Positions 54,180 through 64,000 of a stretch of DNA of 64,000 nt are shown here, one piece after another (the stretch's first letter is position 1; every line of letters starts with the position of its first letter). Location: positions 58,204,838-58,268,837 of the forward strand of contig CM039464.1 in assembly GCA_022414725.1 (NCBI GenBank), given 5' to 3'. A program made the position numbers and the translations under genes. The notes below the pieces were generated by a model. It did not search any database. It had not been told where the DNA came from and saw only the letters and a program-made list of their open reading frames with translations. Source of the stretch: Microglena sp. YARC (lineage: Eukaryota > Chlorophyta > Chlorophyceae > Chlamydomonadales > Chlamydomonadaceae).

Positions 54180-56273
54180 ACTTTCAATTAGCTACGCCCA
54201 GCTTCCACACAGCAACACTCATATTCCAATCAGCTACACTCACCTTCCACACTGCTGCAATCATCTTCCCATCAGCTACACCCAGCAACACTCATCTTCC
54301 CATTAGCAACACCCAGTTTCCACACAGCTACGCTCATCATCTAATCAGCTACAGCCAACCAGCTTCCACACACCTACAACCATCTTGTACACAGCTACAC
54401 TCATCTTCCAATCAGCCACACCCAGCTTCCACACACCTACAACCATCTTGTACACAGCTACACTCATCTTCCAATCAGCCACACCCAGCTTCCACGCATC
54501 TTCCAATCAGCCATACCCAGCTTCCACACACCTACAACCATCTTGTACACACCTACACTCATCTTCCAATCAGCCATACCCAGCTTCCACACACCTACAA
54601 CCATCTTGTACACAGCTACACTCATCTTCCAATCAGCCACACCCAGCTTCCACGCATCTTCCAATCAGCCATACCCAGCTTCCACACACCTACAACCATC
54701 TTGTACACAGCTACACTCATCTTCCAATCAGCCATACCCAGCTTCCACACACCTACAACCATCTTGTACACAGCTACACTCATCTTCCAATCAGCCACAC
54801 CCAGCTTCCACGCATCTTCCAATCATCCATACCCAGCTTCCACACACCTACAACCATCTTGTACACAGCTACACTCATCTTCCAATCAGCCACACCCAGC
54901 TTCCACGCATCTTCCAATCAGCCATACCCAGCTTCCACACACCTACAACCATCTTGTACACAGCTACACTCATCTTCCAATCAGCCACACCCAGCTTCCA
55001 CGCATCTTCCAATCAGCCATACCCAGCTTCCACACACCTACAACTATCTTGTACACAGCTACACTCATCTTCCAATCAGCCATACCCATCTTCCACACAC
55101 CTACAACCATCTTGTACACAGCTACACTCATCTTCCAATCAGCCACACCCAGCTTCCACGCATCTTCCAATCAGCCATACCCAGCTTCCACACACCTACA
55201 ACCATCTTGTACACAGCTACACTCATCTTCCAATCAGCCATACCCAGCTTCCACACACCTACAACCATCTTGTACACAGCTACACTCATCTTCCAATCAG
55301 CCACACCCAGCTTCCACGCATCTTCCAATCAGCCATACCCAGCTTCCACACACCTACAACCATCTTGTACACAGCTACACTCATCTTCCAATCAGCCATA
55401 CCCAGCTTCCACACACCTACAACCATCTTGTACACAGCTACACTCATCTTCCAATCAGCCACACCCAGCTTCCACGCATCTTCCAATCAGCCATACCCAG
55501 CTTCCACACACCTACAACCATCTTGTACACAGCTACACTCATCTTCCAATCAGCCATACCCAGCTTCCACACACCTACAACCATCTTGTACACAGCTACA
55601 CTCATCTTCCAATCAGCCACACCCAGCTTCCACGCATCTTCCAATCAGCCATACCCAGCTTCCACACACCTACAACCATCTTGTACACAGCTACACTCAT
55701 CTTCCAATCAGCCATACCCAGCTTCCACACACCTACAACCATCTTGTACACAGCTACACTCATCTTCCAATCAGCCACACCCAGCTTCCACGCATCTTCC
55801 AATCATCCATACCCAGCTTCCACACACCTACAACCATCTTGTACACAGCTACACTCATCTTCCAATCAGCCACACCCAGCTTCCACGCATCTTCCAATCA
55901 GCCATACCCAGCTTCCACACACCTACAACCATCTTGTACACAGCTACACTCATCTTCCAATCAGCCATACCCAGCTTCCACACACCTACAACCATCTTGT
56001 ACACAGCTACACTCATCTTCCAATCAGCCATACCCAGCTTCCACACACCTACACCCATCTTGTACACAGCTACACTCATCTTCCAATCAGCCACACCCAG
56101 CTTCCAATCAATCAATCCTTACCCAGCTTCCACACACCTACAAACATCTTGTACACAGCTACACTCATCTTCCAATCAGCCATACCCAGCTTCCACACAC
56201 CTACAACCATCTTGTACACAGCTACACTCATCTTCCAATCAGCGACACCCAGCTTCCACGCAGATACACCCAC
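54180..56273 (-). repeat. 2.1-kb array at exon E donor, 158-bp higher-order unit
   Basis: Built of about 20-bp subunits on the minus strand (GTGTGGAAGCTGGGTATGGC, GATTGGAAGATGAGTGTAGC, GTGTACAAGATGGTTGTAGG) that resemble the exon E end and donor GTGTGCAGAAGGTGGGTGTA. Eight or more 158-bp units are nearly identical. Since the unit has no stop in three plus-strand frames, frames of up to 667 codons arise; none is a gene. Confidence 0.9.
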
Positions 56274-56617
56274 CTTCTGCACACCGCTCCCCAATCCATG
56301 GACGGCAACCTGGGACACTGAGCCAGGCATCGTACTGCCGCACCGAGTACTGCCCTGTCCAGGCTGGCGGTCAGCACAGGATCTGTGACTAGAGTGACCA
56401 GAGGCCGCAGGGCTCCGGTTTCAGGGTAGGCAGAAAGAGGGCGTAGGGCTAAGCCCCCCTGTGCCCCCTTATCTCCTGACTCCCCACCTCCTGCCTTGAT
56501 GCCACTGCTAGCCGACAGGCTGGCATCGCCCTCTGTGGCAGCTAGGGCCAGCTTATCAGAAGCTTCTAGGGTTGATGCGCAAACCTCTGCGAGAAGCCAA
56601 GCCGCTGCCGTTTGGAC
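56274..56617 (-). CDS. FOCAD/RST1-like gene, exon E
   Basis: Acceptor GTCCGCAG at 56618, donor GTGGGTG at 56267-56273. The 344-bp exon encodes VQTAAAWLLAEVCAS, a Gly/Ser loop, then LSAYPETGALRPLVTLV, AAVRCLAQCPRLPSMDW. This exon is the strongest reason for the FOCAD/RST1 call (a hydrophobic repeat ending in LPPxxW-like sequence). A 2.1-kb tandem array begins right at its donor. Confidence 0.75.
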
Positions 56618-56689
56618 CTGCGGACCGCGCCAACAGCTAGCTTCAACATATAGGCAGAGACACTTGAAGTGATCCAATCCAATATTCAT

Positions 56690-57760
56690 AAACATTATTC
56701 AAATTTTTAATATCAATCTTATGAAAACAAATATTCAGTAATATTATTTACATTTTGAATATCATTCTTATGAATGTATGTATGTGTGTTACAGTCCAGG
56801 GGTAGGCCAAATAGGCTAAAGGGACTTGCCGAACCGTATAGGAAAGGCTCAAAAAGAACAAGCACTGATGAACTGAGCCCCAAACAATCGTTTAACCGAC
56901 GGGGCCCTGAGTTCGTGCTACAGTGATAATGTAATTCTACAATATTAATAAATCATCATCTCAGCTGGGATGATAATTTAATTGAGCGATTATTATCGCA
57001 TTTGTTTATAAATTGAATTAAGTATTTCCATCCTTCAAAGGAATCAGGATTCATGACCAGCTTCATACTGGAGTTTTTATCAACCAATTCAGGTTCAATG
57101 TTCATTTTCTCAAACAAACAAAAAATCTATCCTCAGCGTATAACGGACATTCTAATATGAAATGCATTTCATCTTCGACTACTCTTCTTCCGTCAACCAC
57201 CATATCGCAGCACCTGCAAATTCTACCAGGACGAGAGGTACTCCTCTCTGATTCGACATTCAAGTTGTGGGCTCGAAGAAGTAGTCTTGCTATGCATTTA
57301 GTATCATCCCTATGAAATCCAACATTCATCAATATTATTTAACATTTGAATATCAATCTTATGAAATAAAATACTCAGAAATATAATTGTATTTACGATC
57401 TATCTGATGAAATCCCTTGTTAACTACCAGACCCCCTGGCACTTAGACGTAATGTGGTGACTGCCAGAATGTGGTGAATGCCAGACCCCCTCGCACATAG
57501 ACGTAATGGATGTGTTTATTCATCAGTTTTATTGTATTGAATATCAATCTTATGAAATCCCTTGTTCACAAGCATTAATTTTATTGAGAATCATTCTTAT
57601 AAAATCCAATATTCATCAAAATTATTTTATTTAGTATTAATCATATTAAATCCAATATTCAATTATTTAAATGTCAAATATCAATCTCATAAATCCAATA
57701 TCCAGAAATCGTATTTGTTTGAGTATCAATCTTGTGAGATTCATAGTGGCCCCATCACTC
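56690..57760 (-). repeat. AT-rich repeats of about 50 bp, interrupted
   Basis: AATATTCATCAA and AATATCAATCTTATGAAA units occur at 56690-56775, 57315-57375, 57530-57560 and 57590-57740. A LINE fragment lies inside. Confidence 0.75.
57102..57332 (-). pseudogene. LINE reverse-transcriptase C-terminal fragment
   Basis: Minus-strand frame with RICRCCDMVVDGRRVVEDE and HFILECPLYAEDR, the Cys/His motif downstream of the RT domain in many non-LTR retrotransposons. No RT catalytic motif is present. The 5' neighbour and ends are undefined; a phrase near 56790-56830 (GTCCAGGGGTAGGCCAAA) recurs near 41800 and may belong to its 3' end. Confidence 0.6.
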
Positions 57761-58270
57761 TACAACGAAGAAAGCAGGGAAAGAGTAAAAAAGCAAAATA
57801 AAAAAACATTAAAAAGCAATTCAGGGGATGAACTGGACAAACGTTTCGTACTTCGTCGAGAATTGTTGAGAATTGTCGAGAAATTGTCGAGAATTCTCGG
57901 ATTTCCAGGCAAAAAAAATTGATTTGAAGTACCGTACGAAGTGAGCGAAACCATCAAAACAATGCTAGTGGTCCTACAAGTAATTTCCAGTCTCTCTACA
58001 GCGAAGAAAGCCGGAGAAAGGTACTGAGCAAAAAACAAAATGCTAGTGGTCCTACAATAAAGAAAGCAGGGAAAGAGTATATGTTATTTAATGCCCATTT
58101 AATTTATATCTAATGCTTGGCTGCTGCAAAGTTAATGAATTCAACATTTGGAGTACAGCTCCCTGAAACTGAGAGGAAAATGAACATAAACAATTCATAT
58201 TGAAATCCATTCTCTCTAAAAAGAAGAGAAGACGAAAAGCGGGGGGAAATAACACAGAGAATAACGGAAA
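57761..58270 (-). other. Intron D-E: unassigned
   Basis: Includes GAGAATTGTCGAGAAATTGTCGAG tandem phrases near 57860-57900 and a TGCTAGTGGTCCTAC phrase repeated at 57963 and 58041. No exon is seen. Confidence 0.4.
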
Positions 58271-58289
58271 ACAATCCTAGTAATCTCAC

Positions 58290-60129
58290 CCTGCAATCCT
58301 TGAAAAATCTTGCTGGAGGGGGATGAGGCCCAAAACTCTAAACAAAACAAAGACAAATCTCACACCAAACACTGAGCAATATCCATTCTCGCCCTTCCAT
58401 CCTTAGGGATCTTGCAGGAGTGGAATAAGGCCCAACCTTCTAAACATAACAGACAAAGACACACACCAGACAACGAGCAATATCCATTCTCACCCTTCCA
58501 TCCTTAGGGATCTTGCTGGAGTGGGCAAAGGCCAAACCCTCTAGACATAACAAAGAATAAGACACACACCAGACAACGAGCAATATCCATTCTCACCCTT
58601 CCATCCTTAGGGATCTTGCTGGAGTGGGCAAAGGCCAAACCCTCTAGACATATCAAAGAATAAGACACACACCAGACAACGAGCAATATCCATTCTCACC
58701 CTTCCATCCTTAGGGATCTTGCTGGAGTGGGCAAAGGCCAAACCCTCTAGACATAACAAAGAATAAGACACACACCAGACAACGAGCAATATCCATTCTC
58801 ACCCTTCCATCCTTAGGGATCTTGCTGGAGTGGGCAAAGGCCAAACCCTCTAGACATAACAAATAATAAGACACACACCAGACAACGAGCAATATCCATT
58901 CTCACCCTTCCATCCTTAGGGATCTTGCTGGAGTGGGCAAAGGCCAAACCCTCTAGACATAACAAAGAATAAGACACACACCAGACAACGAGCAATATTT
59001 ATTCTCGCACTGCCATCCTTAGGGATCTTGCTGGAGTGGGTGAAGGCCCAACCCTCGAGACATAGCAAAGAAAACTGAACACACCAAACAATGAGCAATA
59101 TCCATTCTCACCCTTCCCTCCTTGTAGCTCCTGCTGGAAGGGACTAAGGCCTAACCCTCTAAGCATAACAAAGACAAATATTCACACCAGACAACGAGCA
59201 ACATCCATTCTCACCCTTCCATCCTTGTAGCTCCTGCTGGAGTGGACTAAGGCCCAACCCTCCAAGCAGCGAAGGACTTACATTCTAGGATCACACAATC
59301 ATTCTGGTAATACAATTAAATCCTCAAATCACGAATTAATTACCGGTATATTAAACCACTCATTAATTGGAATTCATCATTAATTAAATTATTACCCTTC
59401 CCCATCCCTGGGGCTCTTGTTTGAGTGGACTAAGGTCAAACCCTCCAAGCAGTGAAGGACTCACATGATAGGATCATATAATCATTATGGTAAGATAATT
59501 AGTAAATTAATTAAAGCACCCATAAATTGATCATGATTCTCATTTCTCACCCTTCCATCCCTGAAGCTCTTGCTGGAGGGGGCTCAGGCCCAACCTTCTA
59601 AGCAGGGAAGGACTCACATGCTAGGATCATATAATCATTATGGGGATGTAATAAAATAATTAAATCACCAAGTAATTATAATTAAAACCAGGATTAAAAA
59701 CTAATTAATTCTAATAAATACGGTGACTAATTAATTAGAATTAAAAATTAATTATAATACAAAATTAATTAATTCTTACCTTCCATCCATGGGCTCTTTC
59801 TGGAGTGGACTAAGGCCCCTAACCTTCTAAGCAGTGAAGGACGCTCATGCTAGGATCATAAAAAATTACGGGGATCTAATTAAATCACTAATTGATAATA
59901 ATAAAATCACTAATAATCATAGTTTAGAACCAATTAAATTCTTACCCTTCCAACCTTGAGGCTCTTGGTTTAGCGGACTAATGCCAAACCCTCTAGGCAG
60001 TGAAGGACGCACATGCTAGGATCATATAATAATTCTGGGAATATAATAAAATCACTAATAAATTAAATAACTAATTAATTCTAATCAAATAACTACTTTA
60101 TTATAATTAATCATTAATGAAATTCGCAC
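58290..60129 (-). repeat. About 14 tandem copies of exon D donor edge
   Basis: From 58390 to 59100 the unit is 103 bp and nearly identical in seven copies; 59100-60129 holds about six longer, more diverged units, and one more lies near 58290. Each carries on the minus strand CTAGAGGGTTTGGCC, TCCAGCAAGA and AAGGATGGAAGGGTGAGAA, that is the exon D end (LEGLA, SSK, PKDGR) followed by a GTGAG donor, then intron. Confidence 0.9.
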
Positions 60130-60318
60130 CCGTCCATCCTTGGGGCTCTTGCTGGAGGGGGCTGGGGCCAAACCCTCTAGGCAGTGAAGCACTCGCTTTG
60201 ATAGGTTGGTGTGCATTGGGTGCTCGAGCAACCCCCCTCCATAGCTAGCGCCAACATTGGCTTGGGCCTGACACATCCTCTGGTAGAACCCGCAGTTGGC
60301 GCTAGCTGCATTCGGGCC
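60130..60318 (-). CDS. FOCAD/RST1-like gene, exon D
   Basis: The 189-bp exon is in phase 0; acceptor CTCCCTTCAG at 60319, donor GTGCGA at 60124-60129 (non-consensus, whereas the array copies have GTGAGA). It encodes CGFYQRMCQAQANVGASYGG and KRVLHCLEGLAPAPSS. Its last 60 bp are copied about 14 times downstream. Confidence 0.75.
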
Positions 60319-60429
60319 CTGAAGGGAGAAAATGGTTGTGTGGAAATGGTTCAATAATAAGCTTGGAAGTAGATATTAATTATACAACCTTTTACTATTG
60401 ATCTTAATTAAGCAACCTCATGTAATTGA

Positions 60430-60675
60430 TCTTAAGAGAGCAACCTTGTATAATTGATCTTAATAAATAAAAAACTGTATAATTGATCTTAATACAAAAA
60501 CTGTATCATTGATCTTCATACAAAAAACTGCATATTTGATCTTAATACAAAAAACTGTATAATTTATCTTAATACAAAAAACTGCATAATTGATCTTAAT
60601 CAAACAAGCTTGAGCGAGTCATCTAAAGGATCAGTACCTGCAATCCTAACCCTAAACCCTAAACCCTAATCAAAA
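60430..60675 (-). repeat. AATTGATCTTAATACAAAAAC repeats and a telomere-like tract
   Basis: About seven units of TGTATAATTGATCTTAATAC. At 60646-60670 is CCTAACCCTAAACCCTAAAC, next to the exon C donor; CAGTACCTGCAA at 60634-60645 repeats the donor edge once. Confidence 0.75.
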
Positions 60676-60686
60676 TAATGAAGTAC

Positions 60687-61190
60687 CTGCAACAGCGCCG
60701 CCAAGCCAGCTAGGGCCCCACACTGGGCATCACTACCCTGGAGGCCCCATCCACCAGACTTTGCCAGGTCACATATTGCGTCCAGCTCAGCATTCTCTTT
60801 TGTCAGCAGTGGCAGGCCCCATGGAGATGACAGCAGGGCACCTAGGGCTCTCGCGGCTGAACCCCGAAGGCGACCTGGCAGTCGGCGTTTTTGAATGAGC
60901 GGAAGTAACAGGCTGGCACACTTGTCCAGGCTGGCGCCAGCTGTGCCAGGCAGTACACCGTGCTGGTACAAGCTCAAGCACGTGATAGGCAGTACGTCGA
61001 TCAGCGCGGCGAGCTCTCGAGCTGAGGAAGGTGACAGCCTGGACGATGAGCTGGCAAGAGCATCAACAACCAAGCTGTACAGCTGAGTCGTCAGTGAGTG
61101 GCTGGGCAAGATGCCAGCTAGCAGCGCCACTCCTAGCAGGGCTCCTGGAAGCATGTCTACTTCTGCTGACTCAGCACTTTCCCCGCCAAC
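60687..61190 (-). CDS. FOCAD/RST1-like gene, exon C
   Basis: The 504-bp exon is in phase 0 at both ends; acceptor TTGACAG at 61191, donor GTACTT at 60681-60686 (weak). Residues include MLPGALLGVALLAGILPSHS, ELAALIDVLPITCLSLYQHG and LRGSAARALGALLSSPWGLP, three HEAT/ARM-like helical hairpins. It is the largest exon and best shows the alpha-solenoid nature. Confidence 0.8.
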
Positions 61191-61289
61191 CTGTCAAGGG
61201 AGCGGAAGTACATAACTAACTAATTAATTAACTAACTGAATAACTGTTGGGGCTGATGATGAGGCGTGAGATCGAGGGGGCAAATGCAG

Positions 61290-61870
61290 TAAATTTTTTG
61301 ATCATACACATGCATATCATGAATGCGATGCAATACAATTATCGACCATGAATCAAATGCAATACAAATGTAAATTATACATATGCAGATCATAAATCCA
61401 ATGAAATACAAATGACGATCATCAATCCAATACAATACAAATGTCGATCATGAATCAAATGCAATACAAATGTCAATTATACATATGCAGATCATGAATC
61501 CAATGAAATAAAAATGACAATCATCAATCCAATACAATACAAATGTCGATCATCAATCAAATGCAATACAAATGTCAATTATACATATGCAGATCATGAA
61601 TCCAATGAAATACAAATGACGATCATCAATCCAATACAATACAAATGTCGATCATCAATCAAATGCAATACAAATGTCAATTATACATATGCAGATCATG
61701 AATCCAATGAAATACAAATGACGATCATCAATCCAATGCAATACAAATGTCGATCACCAATCAAATGCAATACATATATATACAATTGTATCATATACGT
61801 ACATACATCTCATATTGTATATCATATCAAATGCAATGCATATATATACAATTGAAATACAAATGTCAAT
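61290..61870 (-). repeat. About 117-bp tandem repeat, four copies
   Basis: Units hold AATGCAATACAAATGTCAAT, TATACATATGCAGATCATGA and CAATGAAATACAAATGACGA. Confidence 0.85.
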
Positions 61871-61919
61871 TGTATGTATACAGATCATAAATTAAATGCA
61901 ATTCAAATGTCAACCATTA

Positions 61920-62195
61920 ATTAAATGGACATTGTCATTAAAAGAATAAATATGAAACGAAATGGACATTGTCATTAAAATAATAAATATGAAACGAAAT
62001 GGACATTGTCATTAAAATAATAAATATGAAACGAAATGGACATTGTCATTAAAAGAATAAATATGAAACGAAATGGACATTGTCTTTAAAAGAATAAATA
62101 TGAAACGAAATGGACATTGTCATTAAAAGAATAAATATGAAACGAAATGGACATTGTCATTAAAAGAATAAGTATGACATGAAATGGTCATCTAC
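61920..62195 (-). repeat. 42-bp tandem repeat at exon B donor side, about six copies
   Basis: Unit GAAATGGACATTGTCATTAA plus AAGAATAAATATGAAAC; the last unit, GAAATGGTCATCTACATT, runs into the end of exon B. Confidence 0.85.
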
Positions 62196-62580
62196 ATTTG
62201 AGGGCTCCACCCCAACGAGTTCCAAGGTTTTAGGAAGCTGGAGGGCAGCTGCCGCCCCCTCTGCCATGGAATGTACTGCCGCCACCAGTTGGGGGGCGCA
62301 GCTGGCAATACAGCTGAGAAGCAGGGACAGGGAGGCAGTTAGCAGAGCTGAACCCCCAGGCCCCCCTAAATCAGAGGACAAGACCGGCGAGCCAGCCAGC
62401 ATAAACATGCCTATGGCGGCTGCAGCGGCTGAGCGGCAGGGGGGGCTGCGCCCAGGGGATAGGATGTACTGCTGCAGTACTGAGTGTACTGCTGCCTGTC
62501 CGTCTTTGTCAGTGGGGTGTAGGTGCCGAGCAGATAGGGCCAACGCGGTTAGGGCGGAGCGCTGTACTGCTGATGATGAC
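62196..62580 (-). CDS. FOCAD/RST1-like gene, exon B
   Basis: The acceptor is CTCTTCCAG at 62581. The donor is uncertain; AAT then GTAGAT (62190-62195) keeps phase with exon C. It encodes SSSAVQRSALTALALSARHL, then AAAAAIGMFMLAGSPV and SLLLSCIASCAPQLVAAV, an alternation of hydrophobic helices. The acceptor edge is copied upstream at 62630-62790. Confidence 0.7.
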
Positions 62581-62783
62581 CTGGAAGAGCAATACAAAAT
62601 GTCAGCTAGAGAGAATGCAGTCAGGGCAAAGCACCGTACTGCTGCTGATGACCTGTAAAAGCAGTACCCGAGTGACAGCTAGAGCCAACGCGGTTAGGGC
62701 GGAGCGCTGTACTGCTGATAATGACCTGGAAGAGCAATACAAAAATGACAGCTAGCGACAACGCAGTTAGGGTCACACTCACA

Positions 62784-62790
<7 letters not shown>
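62581..62790 (-). repeat. Tandem copies of exon B acceptor edge
   Basis: Minus strand: CTCTTCCAGGTCATTATCAG and CAGTACAGCGCTCCGCCC recur at about 62690-62745, with a weaker copy at 62620-62665 (TTTTACAGGTCATCAGC). Confidence 0.8.
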
Positions 62791-62819
<29 letters not shown>

Positions 62820-62928
62820 ACGCCCCCCGAACCCCTACCCCCACCCACCCCACTTACCATCCACGTCAAGTACCGCCCTCAGCTGCTTCGTCACATCCTC
62901 CAGTACCATCAGCCCTCCTCACACACCA

Positions 62929-62961
<33 letters not shown>

Positions 62962-63579
62962 ACAGACACACCTACCCACCAAACCCACACACACACCACA
63001 CACACCAATCCTCCCCCCCCCACCCCTCCACCCACCACCCACACCCACCCACACCCAAAGAAAAAACCACCCGCACCTGCACCCCTACAAGCCCCACCCC
63101 ACTTACCCATCCACGTCAAGCACCGCACTCAGCTGCTTCGTCACATCCTCCAGGATCCATCCCCCCCCCCCCCCCACACACACACACACACACACAACAC
63201 ACACCCCCAGACACACACACAAACCACAAACCACAATAACACCCCCCCCCCCCCCCCCCCCCCCCCCCCAAAATGAAAAAGCACCCGCACCTGCACCCTT
63301 ACACCCACAGCCCCCACCCTACTTACCCATCCACGTCAAGCACCGCCCTCAGCTACTTCACACATCCTCCAGTGCCATGAGTCCCTCCCCACCGCACCCA
63401 CCCACCCACACCACCAAACGCACACACCAAACACCCACCCACCTGCCCTATCCACCCCACCTCCAACCCACACCCCTACCCGCCCCTCCCACCCCACCCA
63501 CACCCACACATCCCCCCCCCCCCCCCCCCCAAAGTAAAACAACCACCCGCACCCCACTCCTACAGCCCCACCCACTTAC
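62787..63579 (-). repeat. Three copies of exon A donor edge with poly-C tracts
   Basis: CTTACCCATCCACGTCAAG to CATCCTCCAG recurs near 62853 (shortened), 63104 and 63327, in line with exon A at 63576. Each is separated by CA microsatellites and C runs of 15-35 nt (poly-G on the sense strand). Confidence 0.85.
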
Positions 63580-63786
63580 CCATCCACGTCAAGCACCGCT
63601 CTCAGCTGCTTCGTCACATCCTCCAGTGCCATGAGGCCCCCCCCTGTCCTCTCCATCAGCACAGACAGGAGGGCAACAGAAGCCAGGCTGGCGTTCTCAT
63701 CCATGGCTGGGCTGGCCGGATTAGATCGGCATGCTTCAAAAGCGGAGTGCACGGTGGAAGGGTCACACCCAGGGCTATCCATCCAC
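63580..63786 (-). CDS. FOCAD/RST1-like gene, exon A
   Basis: The acceptor is ACACAG at 63787 and the donor GTAAGT at 63574-63579. It encodes 68 residues including NASLASVALLSVLMER and EDVTKQLRAVLDVDG. Both edges recur as partial copies outside the exon: the donor edge three times (62853, 63104, 63327) and the acceptor edge at 63905-63994. Confidence 0.75.
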
Positions 63787-64000
63787 CTGTGTTAGTGAGG
63801 GGGGGGGGGGGGGGGGGGGGAGGAGGTAGTTTGTGTGTGTGTTTGTGTCCGTGTATGTGTGTGTGTGTAAGTGTGTGTGTGTGTGTGGGGGGGGGGGTAT
63901 TGGTGGTGGGGGCTGGCTGGGTTAGATCGACACGATTCAAAGGCGGAGTGCATGGTGGAAGGGTCCACACTCTGGGCTGTCCATCCACCTGTGTGCGTGA
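63787..64000 (-). repeat. Copy of exon A acceptor edge
   Basis: 63905-63994 repeats the first 80 bp of exon A (minus strand GTGGATGGACAGCCCAGAG onward) after an ACACAG acceptor, separated from exon A by a poly-G tract and a GT microsatellite (63798-63900). Confidence 0.8.

Larger units (their letters stand above)
43449..63786 (-). other. FOCAD/RST1-like gene, partial, ten exons
   Basis: Ten minus-strand exons (A-J below) were joined by AG acceptors and GT donors. Reading phase matches at all nine joins (A ends with two bases and B begins with one; E ends with two and F begins with one; G ends with one and H begins with two; the rest join in phase 0). Together they give about 900 residues of Leu/Ala-rich helices without a stop. 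The order TAAAWLLAEV, ALRPLVTLV, LPSMDW, then a segment ending WLNEQLTAG, follows the C-terminal half of focadhesin (FOCAD) and plant RST1 as I know them. RST1 and FOCAD are large solenoids that support the SKI/cytoplasmic exosome. Both ends are missing. The family call comes from pattern memory, not a search. Confidence 0.6.

Noticed and set aside
54385..56388. Three overlapping plus-strand open frames of 560-670 codons
   Set aside because: They lie wholly in the 158-bp satellite; three frames being open at once is a property of the unit, and the region is an intron of the minus-strand gene.
58504..59098. Five 60-codon frames repeating every 103 bp, CRISPR-like regularity
   Set aside because: The units are contiguous with no variable spacers; they are copies of an exon edge.
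60646..60670. Chromosome end
   Set aside because: Only about three telomere-type units, with gene sequence continuing on both sides.

Overview
This is a repeat-rich eukaryotic nuclear window with few genes, many introns and long simple-sequence arrays. A green alga (prasinophyte-like) or a relative fits best, but I cannot name the species. Three clues point that way. Telomere-type repeats inside the window are of the TTTAGGG class. The one conserved spliced gene resembles the FOCAD/RST1 family of large helical-repeat proteins. A mitochondrial nad5 fragment at the left end uses TGA for tryptophan.

Layout. 1-1368: organelle-type sequence (palindromic GC-rich repeats, then the 5' part of nad5), read as a mitochondrial insert in nuclear DNA or an assembly join. 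1.4-6.6 kb: two small terminal-inverted-repeat elements, triplet repeats, a LINE 3' fragment and an intact membrane-anchored glycosyltransferase-like gene. This block is the left arm of an inverted duplication whose right arm (24.3-26.75 kb) carries a second, frameshifted copy of the gene. Between the arms lie three Ty1/copia elements: a young one with both LTRs and a 5-bp target duplication (8143-14665), a decayed one carrying a telomere-repeat scar (about 16.2-21.8 kb), and a truncated inverted one (21.8-23.5 kb). 26-43 kb is almost gene-free: microsatellites, minisatellites, a 2-kb array of a 19-bp satellite, a Harbinger-like element with TTA target duplication, nested inverted repeats and SINEs.

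43.4-64 kb: ten minus-strand exons of one FOCAD/RST1-like gene. The splice phases agree at all nine junctions and the exons encode about 900 residues; both ends of the gene lie outside the window or were not found. Most of its introns carry tandem arrays built from the edge of the neighbouring exon plus its splice site. I regard this as the most unusual feature here.

A tRNA-derived SINE family occurs at least six times. It has two different tRNA-like heads on one shared body and tail, and its tail matches the 3' end of the LINE fragments next to the glycosyltransferase genes, so a LINE/SINE partnership can be proposed from this window alone.
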